Source: Pseudomonas fildesensis (GTDB taxonomy: Bacteria > Pseudomonadota > Gammaproteobacteria > Pseudomonadales > Pseudomonadaceae). From it: a DNA stretch of 64,000 bases. This document shows, one piece after another, positions 57,575 to 64,000 of the stretch; position 1 is the first letter of the stretch, and each line of letters opens with the position of its first letter. Where the stretch lies: positions 434,001 through 498,000 of the forward strand of contig NZ_LFMW01000001.1 of assembly GCF_001050345.1 (NCBI RefSeq), given 5' to 3'. Below the pieces are notes generated by a model that worked only from the letters and a program-made list of their open reading frames with translations, was not told the DNA's origin and did no database searches. Both the position numbers and the translations under genes were made by a program.

Positions 57575-58117
57575 TTAAACGATTAGACTATTTTGCTCCA
57601 GCTTCATCACGCGAAATAGCAACCCCAGATGACGAGCCATATTGTCGACATTTGCCGACGCTACCGCCGCCAGCTCGTCAGCAATAAGGATATTCAGATT
57701 TTCCGTACCAACGACCACAGTGACGCTATCCGCCGGTAACGGCGAAACATCCAACGTAAACTTCTGCAGCACCCGAGCCGCCGCCGCTTTATACGTCAGC
57801 AACTTCCCCGCTACGGAATACACTGCCAACAAAGTCCCGCTGGCGAGGTAAAACCCAAACTCGCCAATCTCATACTCACCCTCGCCATCAAACAGCGCGG
57901 CCATCCTGAGTTGGCGGTCGCCCAGGTCCTCGTAGTCCACAATGGCGACCCGTTGGCGCTCATCACGCAAGGCCACTTCCGTGCCGTCTGGGTTGTAGCG
58001 GCCGGTGCCGGCGCCGATGTGGGTGATTTCGCCTTTCAATCCCTGGTTTTTTGCCTGCAGCACTTCATCCAATCCCTTGGAGGTGAAGCGCACCAGGCGT
58101 GTGATTTCATCTGTCAT
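57575..58117 (-). CDS. Tail fibre N-terminal (collar/gpH-like) protein
   Basis: 180 residues of the phage tail-collar N-terminal domain (RLVRFTSKGLDEVLQAKNQGLKGEITHIGAGTGRYNPDGTEVAL, FDGEGEYEIGEFGFYL). Binds the baseplate. In P2-like phages the same protein continues into the distal fibre; here it stops at VDNMARHLGLLFRVM and the distal part is a separate gene. The 80 bases between them carry no gene. Confidence 0.82.
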   Translation of the reverse strand: MTDEITRLVRFTSKGLDEVLQAKNQGLKGEITHIGAGTGRYNPDGTEVALRDERQRVAIVDYEDLGDRQLRMAALFDGEGEYEIGEFGFYLASGTLLAVYSVAGKLLTYKAAAARVLQKFTLDVSPLPADSVTVVVGTENLNILIADELAAVASANVDNMARHLGLLFRVMKLEQNSLIV

Positions 58118-58752
58118 GGCTGCGCCCTGAGGTCGTAGTCGTTGATGGTGTAGTGCAGGGCAACGCCCGCACTGTTAAGTCGAGCAACCAGTGCAAATTC
58201 AGGTAGCGCACCTTGCAGGCTTAACTCGCTGTCGCTAAACGGGGCATGAACAATTGCGCTCAAGGCAAGTCGACCTTGCGTCTCATGTACGACGGTAATC
58301 GTCGCCTGGTCCCGCTCACTCTTCGCCGCGTTGATCCGGCGAATCAGCCGGTTGTGGTCGCCACTGGACCAACTGCGCCCGATGATCGCCTGCACGTCGA
58401 AGGTATAAGGCACGCCCAACGGCCGCTGCTGGTACCAAGCGCTGATATCCGGCGTGAACCCCAGCGATTCCACCGCATAACTCAAGGCTTTGGGCGTGCC
58501 CGCCTGGCGTTGGATTTGCCAGGATAGGGCCACCGTCAGGCGCTTTTCCGTTTCGCTGGCGTCAGCGTCCCATTCGCTGACACCCCGGTCGGCGGCAAGG
58601 TAGGGAAGAAACTCGGTGGGGGTCTGCAGCGGGTTCATCAACGCCGGAAACGGCGGGATGACCCGGTCGAGCAATTGTCCGAATCCCAGGTCCAACGCCT
58701 TTTCCAACGGTGAGCTGTTGGCCGGCAACAAACTCGCTTTGGGCTCACTCAT
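58114..58752 (-). CDS. Baseplate protein I (P2 gpI)
   Basis: 212 residues starting MSEPKASLLPAN. PLEKALDLGFGQLLDRVIPPFPALMNPLQTP and LPYLAADRGVSEWDADASE are typical of gpI. Overlaps the J gene and the collar fibre gene (ATGA-type overlaps). Confidence 0.9.
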   Translation of the reverse strand: MSEPKASLLPANSSPLEKALDLGFGQLLDRVIPPFPALMNPLQTPTEFLPYLAADRGVSEWDADASETEKRLTVALSWQIQRQAGTPKALSYAVESLGFTPDISAWYQQRPLGVPYTFDVQAIIGRSWSSGDHNRLIRRINAAKSERDQATITVVHETQGRLALSAIVHAPFSDSELSLQGALPEFALVARLNSAGVALHYTINDYDLRAQP

Positions 58753-59744
58753 AGCGTGCGCACCTCCACCTCGACGCCCGTGCAATACGGGGCCTGGAAC
58801 GCGGTGCTGATGATCGGCTCCAGGGGTTCAAGGATTTGCAGTTGCGCGGCGCCTGCGCTGTGAATCGCGTAGTCGATCCAGCTCGGGTCCACTCGCCCTT
58901 CCAGGCGATGACAGGAGTCGGCATAGGTTTGCAGCAGTTGCTGCGCGGCTACCTGAGTGAGCCCGGAATCCGGCCCGGCGTTGATCTTCGCCACTACGCG
59001 AATTTTGTAGGGTTGAATCTGTGCGCCCTGGACGGAGACGAGATCGGTTTCCGGTCGCACATCCGGCCGTGCGAAATGTCGACGAACGCCGTCAAGCAAA
59101 TCGGCGGACGCCGTACCGTCGCCTTCACGGGACAACACCGTAACCATGACTTCGCCGGGGGCCGTGCGTCGACCGTTGCCGTCTTTGACCCGGGCCGCAT
59201 AGCCGTCCGGGTCAAAGGTATAGGTGACGGTCACCACGCCAGGTGTCGCGCTTTGCACTTTCACCGCAGGCCGTTCGCCAAGGGTGAACACCTCGCGGCG
59301 ATATTGCATGCGCGAGCCTGCCGCCGGAGCATGGGGCGCCAGGTAATAGCGCAGGCGAGCGTCGTCGTCGCTTTCCAATGTCGGCGGCACGGGTGGGAAA
59401 GCCGCCGGGTCACCTGGGTCCAGCACTTGGCGCTCCAACCCCATATCGGCCAGGCGTGCATCAAGGTTACTGCCCGTTGCCCACCACGCAAGCATCTGCT
59501 TTATACGGGCGTTGTACTTGCGCTCGTGGGTTTGCAGGCGCACGCAAAACGCTTCCAGGGCCAGGGTCAGCAACTCACTTTCATTATCGAGACTGACCTT
59601 GAGTTTTGCCGCGTTTTGCGGCGCTCGGGTGGCGACGTAGTCGATGACGAAGCCCTTGAATTCAGCCAGCAAGGGTTCGAACTCATCCACCGCGATGATG
59701 GCCGGTTCCGCCAGTTGGTTCTGGCCGGGGATCAGCATGCTCAT
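58749..59744 (-). CDS. Baseplate protein J (P2 gpJ)
   Basis: 331 residues; the wedge protein family with KVQSATPGVVTVTYTF and PGEVMVTVLSREGDG in the conserved core. Start at MSMLIPGQNQ or two codons later. Overlaps I at one end and W at the other by 4 bases. Confidence 0.92.
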   Translation of the reverse strand: MSMLIPGQNQLAEPAIIAVDEFEPLLAEFKGFVIDYVATRAPQNAAKLKVSLDNESELLTLALEAFCVRLQTHERKYNARIKQMLAWWATGSNLDARLADMGLERQVLDPGDPAAFPPVPPTLESDDDARLRYYLAPHAPAAGSRMQYRREVFTLGERPAVKVQSATPGVVTVTYTFDPDGYAARVKDGNGRRTAPGEVMVTVLSREGDGTASADLLDGVRRHFARPDVRPETDLVSVQGAQIQPYKIRVVAKINAGPDSGLTQVAAQQLLQTYADSCHRLEGRVDPSWIDYAIHSAGAAQLQILEPLEPIISTAFQAPYCTGVEVEVRTL

Positions 59745-60073
59745 GTCACGACCTCGAAGGATTGTTGGCGGTTTTTCCAGGTGCCAGCGAAACGCAGCAA
59801 CAGGCCAGCGCCCTGGCGGGTGGCGACGATGACCTGAGGTTGAAAATCGCTGATGCCGTTCTGGGCGTTATAGAACGCCTGGGCGGCGTGGCTTTGAGCG
59901 AGGATCAGCAGGTCGTCGCCCAGGTTTTGGCCGAGCAGTTGCGGGATCAGCGAGCCGTACAACGGGCGTTTCTGGCGAGTGCCCACGGGGGTGGTCAGCG
60001 CTCGGGTGGCGCGCTGCACGAATTGCAGCCAGTCATCGACGGCCGCCCCGGTGTTCCTATCGATTCCGATCAT
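59741..60073 (-). CDS. Baseplate protein W (GPW/gp25 family)
   Basis: 110 residues. LIPQLLGQNLGDDLLILAQSHAAQAF and RQKRPLYGS are the gp25-like core of the baseplate wedge. Between V and J as in P2. Confidence 0.9.
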   Translation of the reverse strand: MIGIDRNTGAAVDDWLQFVQRATRALTTPVGTRQKRPLYGSLIPQLLGQNLGDDLLILAQSHAAQAFYNAQNGISDFQPQVIVATRQGAGLLLRFAGTWKNRQQSFEVVT

Positions 60074-60082
60074 AAGATGTCC

Positions 60083-60694
60083 TTATCGGGGGCTGATGAC
60101 TCGACCTTGGTGGTCCACCACCGGGCCGCTGAAATGCGCGCCGGCGGCATCCAACAACAGGCTGGTGCCGCCGATTTGCAACGTGATGCTTTGGGCGTTG
60201 ATCGTCAGACTGGCGGCACCGACCTTGACGTCGACCTGTTCGCGGGAACCGGTGAACGTGGTTGGACCATTGACCCAGTTGAACGTGTGGCTGGCATCGT
60301 CGTAATCGCTTTGGGTGCCGTCCTGATGCCGGCGCCGGGTCAGCGTCGCAACGCTGGAGACGGGCGGAAACAGACTACTGTTGAGACCGAACAAGGCCAC
60401 AGACTGCGTGCCACCTTCCCCGCCACCATAGTTGAGCAAGAGGCATTGCTCGCCCACTGACGGAATGCGGGTCTCGGTCTGCGCACCGGCGCTGGGGTTA
60501 AAAAAACGGATCGCCGGTGTGAGCAGCTCACCATGGCTGACCTTGCAGGTATTGCTGGCGGCGTCGACTTCCTGGCAGATGCCAATCCGACAAAAACTTT
60601 CAGCGCGTCGATACAGGTCTTCAAGCTGGGTTTCCATCTCCGCCAGGCGTTCGATGATCGGCCCTAATTGCATGCGTAACAGCGCGTCGAACAT
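60083..60694 (-). CDS. Baseplate spike protein V (P2 gpV)
   Basis: 203 residues. OB-fold region (FCRIGICQEVDAASNTCKVSHGE, IPSVGEQCLLLNYGGGEGGTQSVALFG) then a beta-helical tail. P2 spikes end in a metal-binding HxH; here the C-terminus reads AGAHFSGPVVDHQGRVISPR, so this part is unusual. Forms the membrane-piercing tip. Confidence 0.88.
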   Translation of the reverse strand: MFDALLRMQLGPIIERLAEMETQLEDLYRRAESFCRIGICQEVDAASNTCKVSHGELLTPAIRFFNPSAGAQTETRIPSVGEQCLLLNYGGGEGGTQSVALFGLNSSLFPPVSSVATLTRRRHQDGTQSDYDDASHTFNWVNGPTTFTGSREQVDVKVGAASLTINAQSITLQIGGTSLLLDAAGAHFSGPVVDHQGRVISPR

Positions 60695-60697
60695 GGG

Positions 60698-61213
60698 CTA
60701 CTCCGCCAGGGGTTTGTATTGATCGGGGTCGTCGATGTTCGAAACGTCCCAAGTGCGGGCAAACAGCGGTTGGCCTGTGGGATCGTTGAGTAACGTCGGT
60801 CCGAGATAGAGGGTTTGGGTGAAGGAAACGGTCCAGGTGTCGTAGTCCGTTTCTGCTGTGTTGTGCATAGAGGGCGCGGCGACGATATTCGTCGGCAAAT
60901 CGCACTGTGCCTGCGGCAGGTTCCAACGGTTATCCAGCACCAGGTCCATGAGTTGGCTGGCCAGGTCGCAGGCATCAAACGGCAATGCACCGGGAGCGAC
61001 CATGGCCTTGAGCGAAATCGCCAAGGCATGGGCTTTACGTCCTTCGCGAGAGCGAATACCCGGGCCATTGCCTTCGACCGTGATCAACACGCCGGTTTTT
61101 TCTCCGGGGCCCTGAAAGTCCTGATGATTGCCGACTTTCAGGTCCGGGAAGGCGGCGTGCAGCGACTCGACGATGGCTTGGGGCAGTTGGGATGGTTTTT
61201 CGATAAGTGTCAT
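60698..61213 (-). CDS. Conserved tailocin structural protein, unknown role
   Basis: 171 residues, starting MTLIEKPSQLPQ. Mostly beta (GVLITVEGNGPGIRSREGRKAHALAISL). Sits between the holin and spike V genes; similar proteins occupy this slot in P. fluorescens tail clusters. Four bases before gpV, so cotranslated. No named family recognised. Confidence 0.7.
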   Translation of the reverse strand: MTLIEKPSQLPQAIVESLHAAFPDLKVGNHQDFQGPGEKTGVLITVEGNGPGIRSREGRKAHALAISLKAMVAPGALPFDACDLASQLMDLVLDNRWNLPQAQCDLPTNIVAAPSMHNTAETDYDTWTVSFTQTLYLGPTLLNDPTGQPLFARTWDVSNIDDPDQYKPLAE

Positions 61214-61235
61214 TTGAGTAGCGTCCTTGCAACGG

Positions 61236-61574
61236 TTACTGCTGATCCGGGCGGGAGCCTTCGTTGACCCCGATGCGCTTGGCCGCCCACCGTTCATAAA
61301 GCCCGATGGCTACGTCGGCACCGGCCATGGCGGTCAGGCAACCAATGGCGCCGGCGGTCCAGATCGACATGCCGGCGGCGTAACACAGCATCAGGGCCGA
61401 AACCCCGCAGACCATGCACGCCCCAGATCTGAGGGCCAGGCGCCGAATCAGCGACCAACCACGGGCGCCTTCCTTGTCGGCGCGCCACATTTCGCCGGAA
61501 ACCCCGCCGATCACAGCCAGTGCGATGACCAGCCAGATAGGCATTTCCGCTAACGCTTGCTGCTCGTTTGTCAT
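61236..61574 (-). CDS. Tailocin holin
   Basis: 112 residues with three membrane segments (about 13-27, 50-66, 70-88) and a charged C-terminal tail, a class I holin layout. It opens the inner membrane for the endolysin. First structural/lysis gene read from the repressor-controlled promoter, about 430 bases downstream of it. Confidence 0.8.
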   Translation of the reverse strand: MTNEQQALAEMPIWLVIALAVIGGVSGEMWRADKEGARGWSLIRRLALRSGACMVCGVSALMLCYAAGMSIWTAGAIGCLTAMAGADVAIGLYERWAAKRIGVNEGSRPDQQ

Positions 61575-61647
61575 GTCACGCCTCCTGGCTGAGCAATGCC
61601 GGCAGAGTGCCGGTGTTTGGGTAATTCAATGGGTAGGTAGGCATTCC

Positions 61648-61672
61648 AAAAAGCCCGGTTGCCCGGGCTTTT
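61648..61672 (-). terminator. Intrinsic terminator inside the tailocin leader
   Basis: On the minus strand AAAAGCCCGG / CCGGGCTTTT followed by T. It lies after the leader promoter and before the holin ATG, so transcription of all tail genes must pass it, unless another promoter lies in the 70 bases between. Confidence 0.7.
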
Positions 61673-61862
61673 CAGTAATGATGTCCTCGAACGTTCGGCG
61701 CTACTGGCGCGGTACGGTTCTTTCCTCGATGTTTTTCCGACCACGATCCCTGTCTGCCGGATAACTACTTCTGGTGCTTTACGCTGCACACCCGGGTCAG
61801 TTGCCAACCCTCTGAACCGTTAAGGCCGGTTCATCGCTGCCTGTTCTTGTAAAGCGGTATGA

Positions 61863-61967
61863 CTAAAGAGCGTCGGCATCCTTGCCGGTGTTGCCTGGCA
61901 TCCCTGCCATCGCTTCGATGGCGTCCTTGCCGATGTTGCGTGCCTTCCTTGTCTTCCTTGGCAGCAT
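61863..61967 (-). CDS. Possible leader peptide (34 residues)
   Basis: An ATG with GGAGG eight bases upstream opens MLPRKTRKARNIGKDAIEAM and ends ADAL. It includes a direct repeat at DNA level (GGCAAGGA(T/C)GCC) giving two GKDA units. Support is only the ribosome site and position in the leader; it may be chance. Confidence 0.3.
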   Translation of the reverse strand: MLPRKTRKARNIGKDAIEAMAGMPGNTGKDADAL

Positions 61968-62009
61968 CCTTGCCGCCTCCACCAGGCCTTGTTGGCTGGC
62001 TTGGGACCG

Positions 62010-62082
62010 AGAATATGCATGTATGCATATACAGTCAATGCATAAATGCATTTATTTTTGCCATGTAAATGCACGCATGCAT
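62010..62082 (-). promoter_or_regulatory. Tailocin leader promoter with ATGCAT operator array
   Basis: On the minus strand TTGACT (62038-62033) and TATTCT (62015-62010) are 17 bases apart, a strong sigma-70 promoter. ATGCAT occurs at 62015-62020, 62023-62028, 62038-62043 and 62046-62051, two close pairs, plus ATGCAC/ATGCAT at 62069-62074 and 62077-62082. Both sites of the first pair lie between the hexamers or overlap the -10. The same word is in the repressor's own upstream region, so this is the likely repressor operator. Confidence 0.65.
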
Positions 62083-62126
62083 TTAGGGCCTTACGGGCAA
62101 AGGGTTTGGCGATTTTCTGCAGACGT

Positions 62127-62152
62127 AAAAAAGCCCGCTCATTGGCGGGCCT
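62127..62152 (-). terminator. Repressor gene terminator
   Basis: AAGCCCGC / GCGGGCCTT hairpin followed on the minus strand by T6, immediately after the repressor stop and before the tailocin promoter. Confidence 0.88.
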
Positions 62153-62169
62153 TGTCTTACGCAATAAGG

Positions 62170-62904
62170 TTAACGGGCGTACATGCCCCACCAGAACACG
62201 TGACCGAGGATGCTGATCTGCTCATCCTGGATATCCTGGAAGCTATAGTCCTCGTCCGGGTGCTCATCGCGATTGAAACTACGCAGCCTGATCCCGGAAG
62301 GCAGACGATAGAGCTGTTTGACCCGCAATTGGCCATTGTGATTGATGGCATACAAGTCGCCATCAACGATGTCGCCAATCCCGCTCTTGCCCGCATTCAC
62401 ACCTACCGTCGCGCCATCGCGCAGCACCGGCAACATACTGTTGCCGCGCACCGTCACACACTTGGCCTGGTCGAATTGCACACCGTTGTGACGCAGGCTG
62501 CGCTTTCCAAAACGCAGGCTGGCCTTCTCGCTTTCCTCGATGACGAATCTTCCTGATCCAGCAGCCAATTCAACCTCGCGCAGAAAGGGGATCGACACCT
62601 CGTCATCATTAACGGGCGTGTCGTCGTCCCACAGGCTTATGTCCTTGAGCTCCGAATGCATCGGGTCGCGCCCGTCATCACGCAAAGAACCCACCGCCGC
62701 GCGCCCGCGCAGTTGGTCGGTGCTGACGCGGAAGTACTCGGCGATGCGGGAGATGTGCTTGTCCGACGGGTCAACGATCTTGCCGCTGAGGATCCGGGAC
62801 AATGTGGATTGAGGCACGCCGGTACGCCGGTGAAGCTCCGTGGGGGAGATCCGGTCGCGGTCCAGCAGCTCTCTTAAGACGATAGAAACGTTGCGTTTTT
62901 GCAT
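62170..62904 (-). CDS. prtR: LexA/PrtR-like tailocin repressor
   Basis: 244 residues starting MQKRNVSIVLRELL. N-terminal helix-turn-helix (ISPTELHRRTGVPQSTLSRILSGK) and C-terminal S24 peptidase: cleavage-site region VELAAGSGRF with Ala-Gly, Ser in VRGNSMLPVL, Lys in LRVKQLYRL. It should hold the tail genes off until RecA-driven self-cleavage after DNA damage. Related to PrtR of pyocin loci; no PrtN activator is in the window. Start upstream of this ATG is not supported. Confidence 0.9.
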   Translation of the reverse strand: MQKRNVSIVLRELLDRDRISPTELHRRTGVPQSTLSRILSGKIVDPSDKHISRIAEYFRVSTDQLRGRAAVGSLRDDGRDPMHSELKDISLWDDDTPVNDDEVSIPFLREVELAAGSGRFVIEESEKASLRFGKRSLRHNGVQFDQAKCVTVRGNSMLPVLRDGATVGVNAGKSGIGDIVDGDLYAINHNGQLRVKQLYRLPSGIRLRSFNRDEHPDEDYSFQDIQDEQISILGHVFWWGMYAR

Positions 62905-62948
62905 AACGGGGATAGTGACGGTAGTTTTCGGGGTTGGCAAATGCTAAT

Positions 62949-62967
62949 TTGCATATCCAATGCATAA
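62949..62967. promoter_or_regulatory. Repressor autoregulatory operator
   Basis: TTTGCATATCCAATGCATAA contains TGCAT-N5-ATGCA, a dyad made of the same half-site as the ATGCAT array at 62.0 kb, about 45 bases above the repressor start. The wider gap (62905-63451) holds no gene. Confidence 0.55.
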
Positions 62968-63163
62968 AAATGAGCTTGTGTCGAAATTTCCTTGAGATCT
63001 TAGCCATGTACCCTTCTTACACGTACCGGCGAACGACTTTACAAAGCTGGTGCCCATAAGATTGGCTACCGTATTCCCGAGCAGCATACGCGGGCCAACC
63101 TGGATTCCAGGCTCGGGCTACCATCAGGAGCGCATTGATGATGTCGATGAACGGGCAACCGAT

Positions 63164-63277
63164 AACCTGTGGCGAGGGCGCTTGTCGGATCGCCGCACCG
63201 CCCCGCTGGACTGCGTAGCAGTCCCCTTTTGAGGGACGCTTCGCGCCCCAACGGGAGCAAGCTCCCTCGCCACGGTT
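63164..63277. repeat. REPIN-type inverted repeat before mutS
   Basis: AACCTGTGGCGAGGGCGCTTG at the left end pairs with CAAGCTCCCTCGCCACGGTT at the right; an inner ACTGCGTAGCAGT hairpin lies between. A longer-loop cousin of the REPINs at 30.4 and 41.4 kb. Confidence 0.75.
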
Positions 63278-63451
63278 ACAGTGTTCCTTCTTGACTGATC
63301 GGCATTGGGGGCCGCCCCCTTTGCGTTTTACCTACCCGTTTGCGACCTGCGAACCCCCGACCTCGCGTGTTAACCTTGCGCCCATCGCAAAAAATGCTGG
63401 GCCAAGCGCCCCCTTTGCCCCATCACTTTCAACGAATTTGCCTACTATCCA

Positions 63452-64000
63452 ATGAGTAAAAACACTTCCGACCTGTCCTCCCACACGCCGATGATGCAGC
63501 AGTACTGGCGCCTGAAAAACCAGCACCCTGATCAGTTGATGTTCTATCGCATGGGCGACTTCTACGAGATCTTCTATGAAGACGCGAAGAAGGCCGCCAA
63601 GTTGCTGGATATCACCCTGACCGCGCGCGGGCAGTCGGCGGGGCAGGCGATTCCGATGTGTGGGATTCCTTACCATTCGTTGGAAGGCTATCTGGTCAAG
63701 CTGGTGAAGCTGGGCGAGTCGGTGGTGATCTGCGAGCAGATCGGCGATCCGGCGACCAGTAAAGGGCCGGTGGAACGTCAGGTGGTGCGCATTATTACGC
63801 CGGGGACGGTGAGTGATGAGGCGTTGCTGGATGAGCGACGCGATAACCTGATCGCCGCCGTGCTGGGCGATGAGCGTTTGTTCGGCCTTTCTGTTCTGGA
63901 TATCACTAGCGGCAACTTCAGCGTGCTGGAGATTAAAGGCTGGGAGAACCTGCTGGCGGAACTGGAGCGCATCAATCCGGTGGAGTTGTTGATTCCGGAT
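63452..64000 (+). CDS. mutS: DNA mismatch repair protein MutS (N-terminal part)
   Basis: 183 residues then the window ends. Mismatch-recognition domain I with [17 protein letters not shown] (the Phe-x-Glu probing motif, FYEIF) and [28 protein letters not shown]. The start is the ATG before SKNTSDLSS. It flanks the tailocin on the side opposite recA. Confidence 0.97.
   Translation, partial: MSKNTSDLSSHTPMMQQYWRLKNQHPDQLMFYRMGDFYEIFYEDAKKAAKLLDITLTARGQSAGQAIPMCGIPYHSLEGYLVKLVKLGESVVICEQIGDPATSKGPVERQVVRIITPGTVSDEALLDERRDNLIAAVLGDERLFGLSVLDITSGNFSVLEIKGWENLLAELERINPVELLIPD

Noticed and set aside
61571..61807. 78-codon minus-strand frame before the holin
   Set aside because: It spans the intrinsic terminator hairpin, has no ribosome site and no resemblance to tail proteins.
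61820..62191. 123-codon minus-strand frame over the tailocin promoter
   Set aside because: It would run through the repressor terminator, the promoter and the ATGCAT array; coding is unlikely there.
49776..62904. Complete P2-like prophage
   Set aside because: No head, packaging, integration or replication genes are in the interval, and flanks are intact chromosomal genes; it is better described as a tailocin.

Overview
The window is a chromosomal segment of a fluorescent pseudomonad, most likely the Pseudomonas fluorescens complex. This rests on three things: the GC-rich third-position codon bias, gene order matching the P. aeruginosa PA3676-PA3708 block (mexKJ, rsmJ, tsaB, adk, ppc, lptF, lysS, prfB, wspRFEDCBA), and a tail-like bacteriocin cluster in the mutS-cinA/recA interval, a known hotspot in P. 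fluorescens. No tRNA, rRNA, CRISPR array or transposase gene is visible.

Positions 1-11.4 kb hold an RND efflux pair with a divergent TetR regulator, rsmJ, a small repeat protein, an extensin-like protein, a PEP-mutase-family enzyme, a DUF72 protein, tsaB, adk and ppc. Positions 11.5-20.9 kb hold two surface lipoproteins (one OmpA-like, LptF) behind a possible AlgU promoter, a small glycine-rich harpin-like gene preceded by a consensus-perfect hrp box, a hydrolase/QEGLA-peptidase/lipoprotein/TetR group, lysS, and prfB with its programmed +1 frameshift.

A gene-free, roughly 0.9 kb nested inverted repeat lies between prfB and wspR. Positions 21.9-30.3 kb carry the complete Wsp surface-sensing system: WspA receptor, WspB and WspD couplers, WspC methyltransferase, WspE kinase, WspF methylesterase and WspR diguanylate cyclase. 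The genes overlap or nearly so, and the cluster controls c-di-GMP.

Positions 30.5-49.7 kb are housekeeping and stress genes: DUF533, opgD, an Old Yellow Enzyme, kup, rimO, a GNAT, a degenerate pseudouridine-synthase-like protein, DUF1456, trmO, the divergent fpr/finR pair, dgkA, erdR, a DTW-domain enzyme, a LOG protein, recX, recA behind a LexA box, and pncC/cinA-like.

Positions 49.8-62.9 kb are a P2-like contractile tailocin (R-type) transcribed leftward: LexA/PrtR-type repressor, promoter with an ATGCAT operator array, holin, baseplate V-W-J-I, fibres, sheath, tube, tail-assembly chaperone with a -1 frameshift site, tape measure, U, X, D, endolysin and Rz/Rz1 spanins. No capsid, terminase, portal or integrase gene is present. 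The sheath gene reads as two pieces because of one missing base in a C run, so in this sequence the particle may not be functional. mutS begins on the far side and runs off the right edge.

The least expected item is the hrp-box/harpin-like gene at about 13.5-13.9 kb, which sits alone among housekeeping genes and suggests a type III secretion regulon member encoded away from any secretion cluster.
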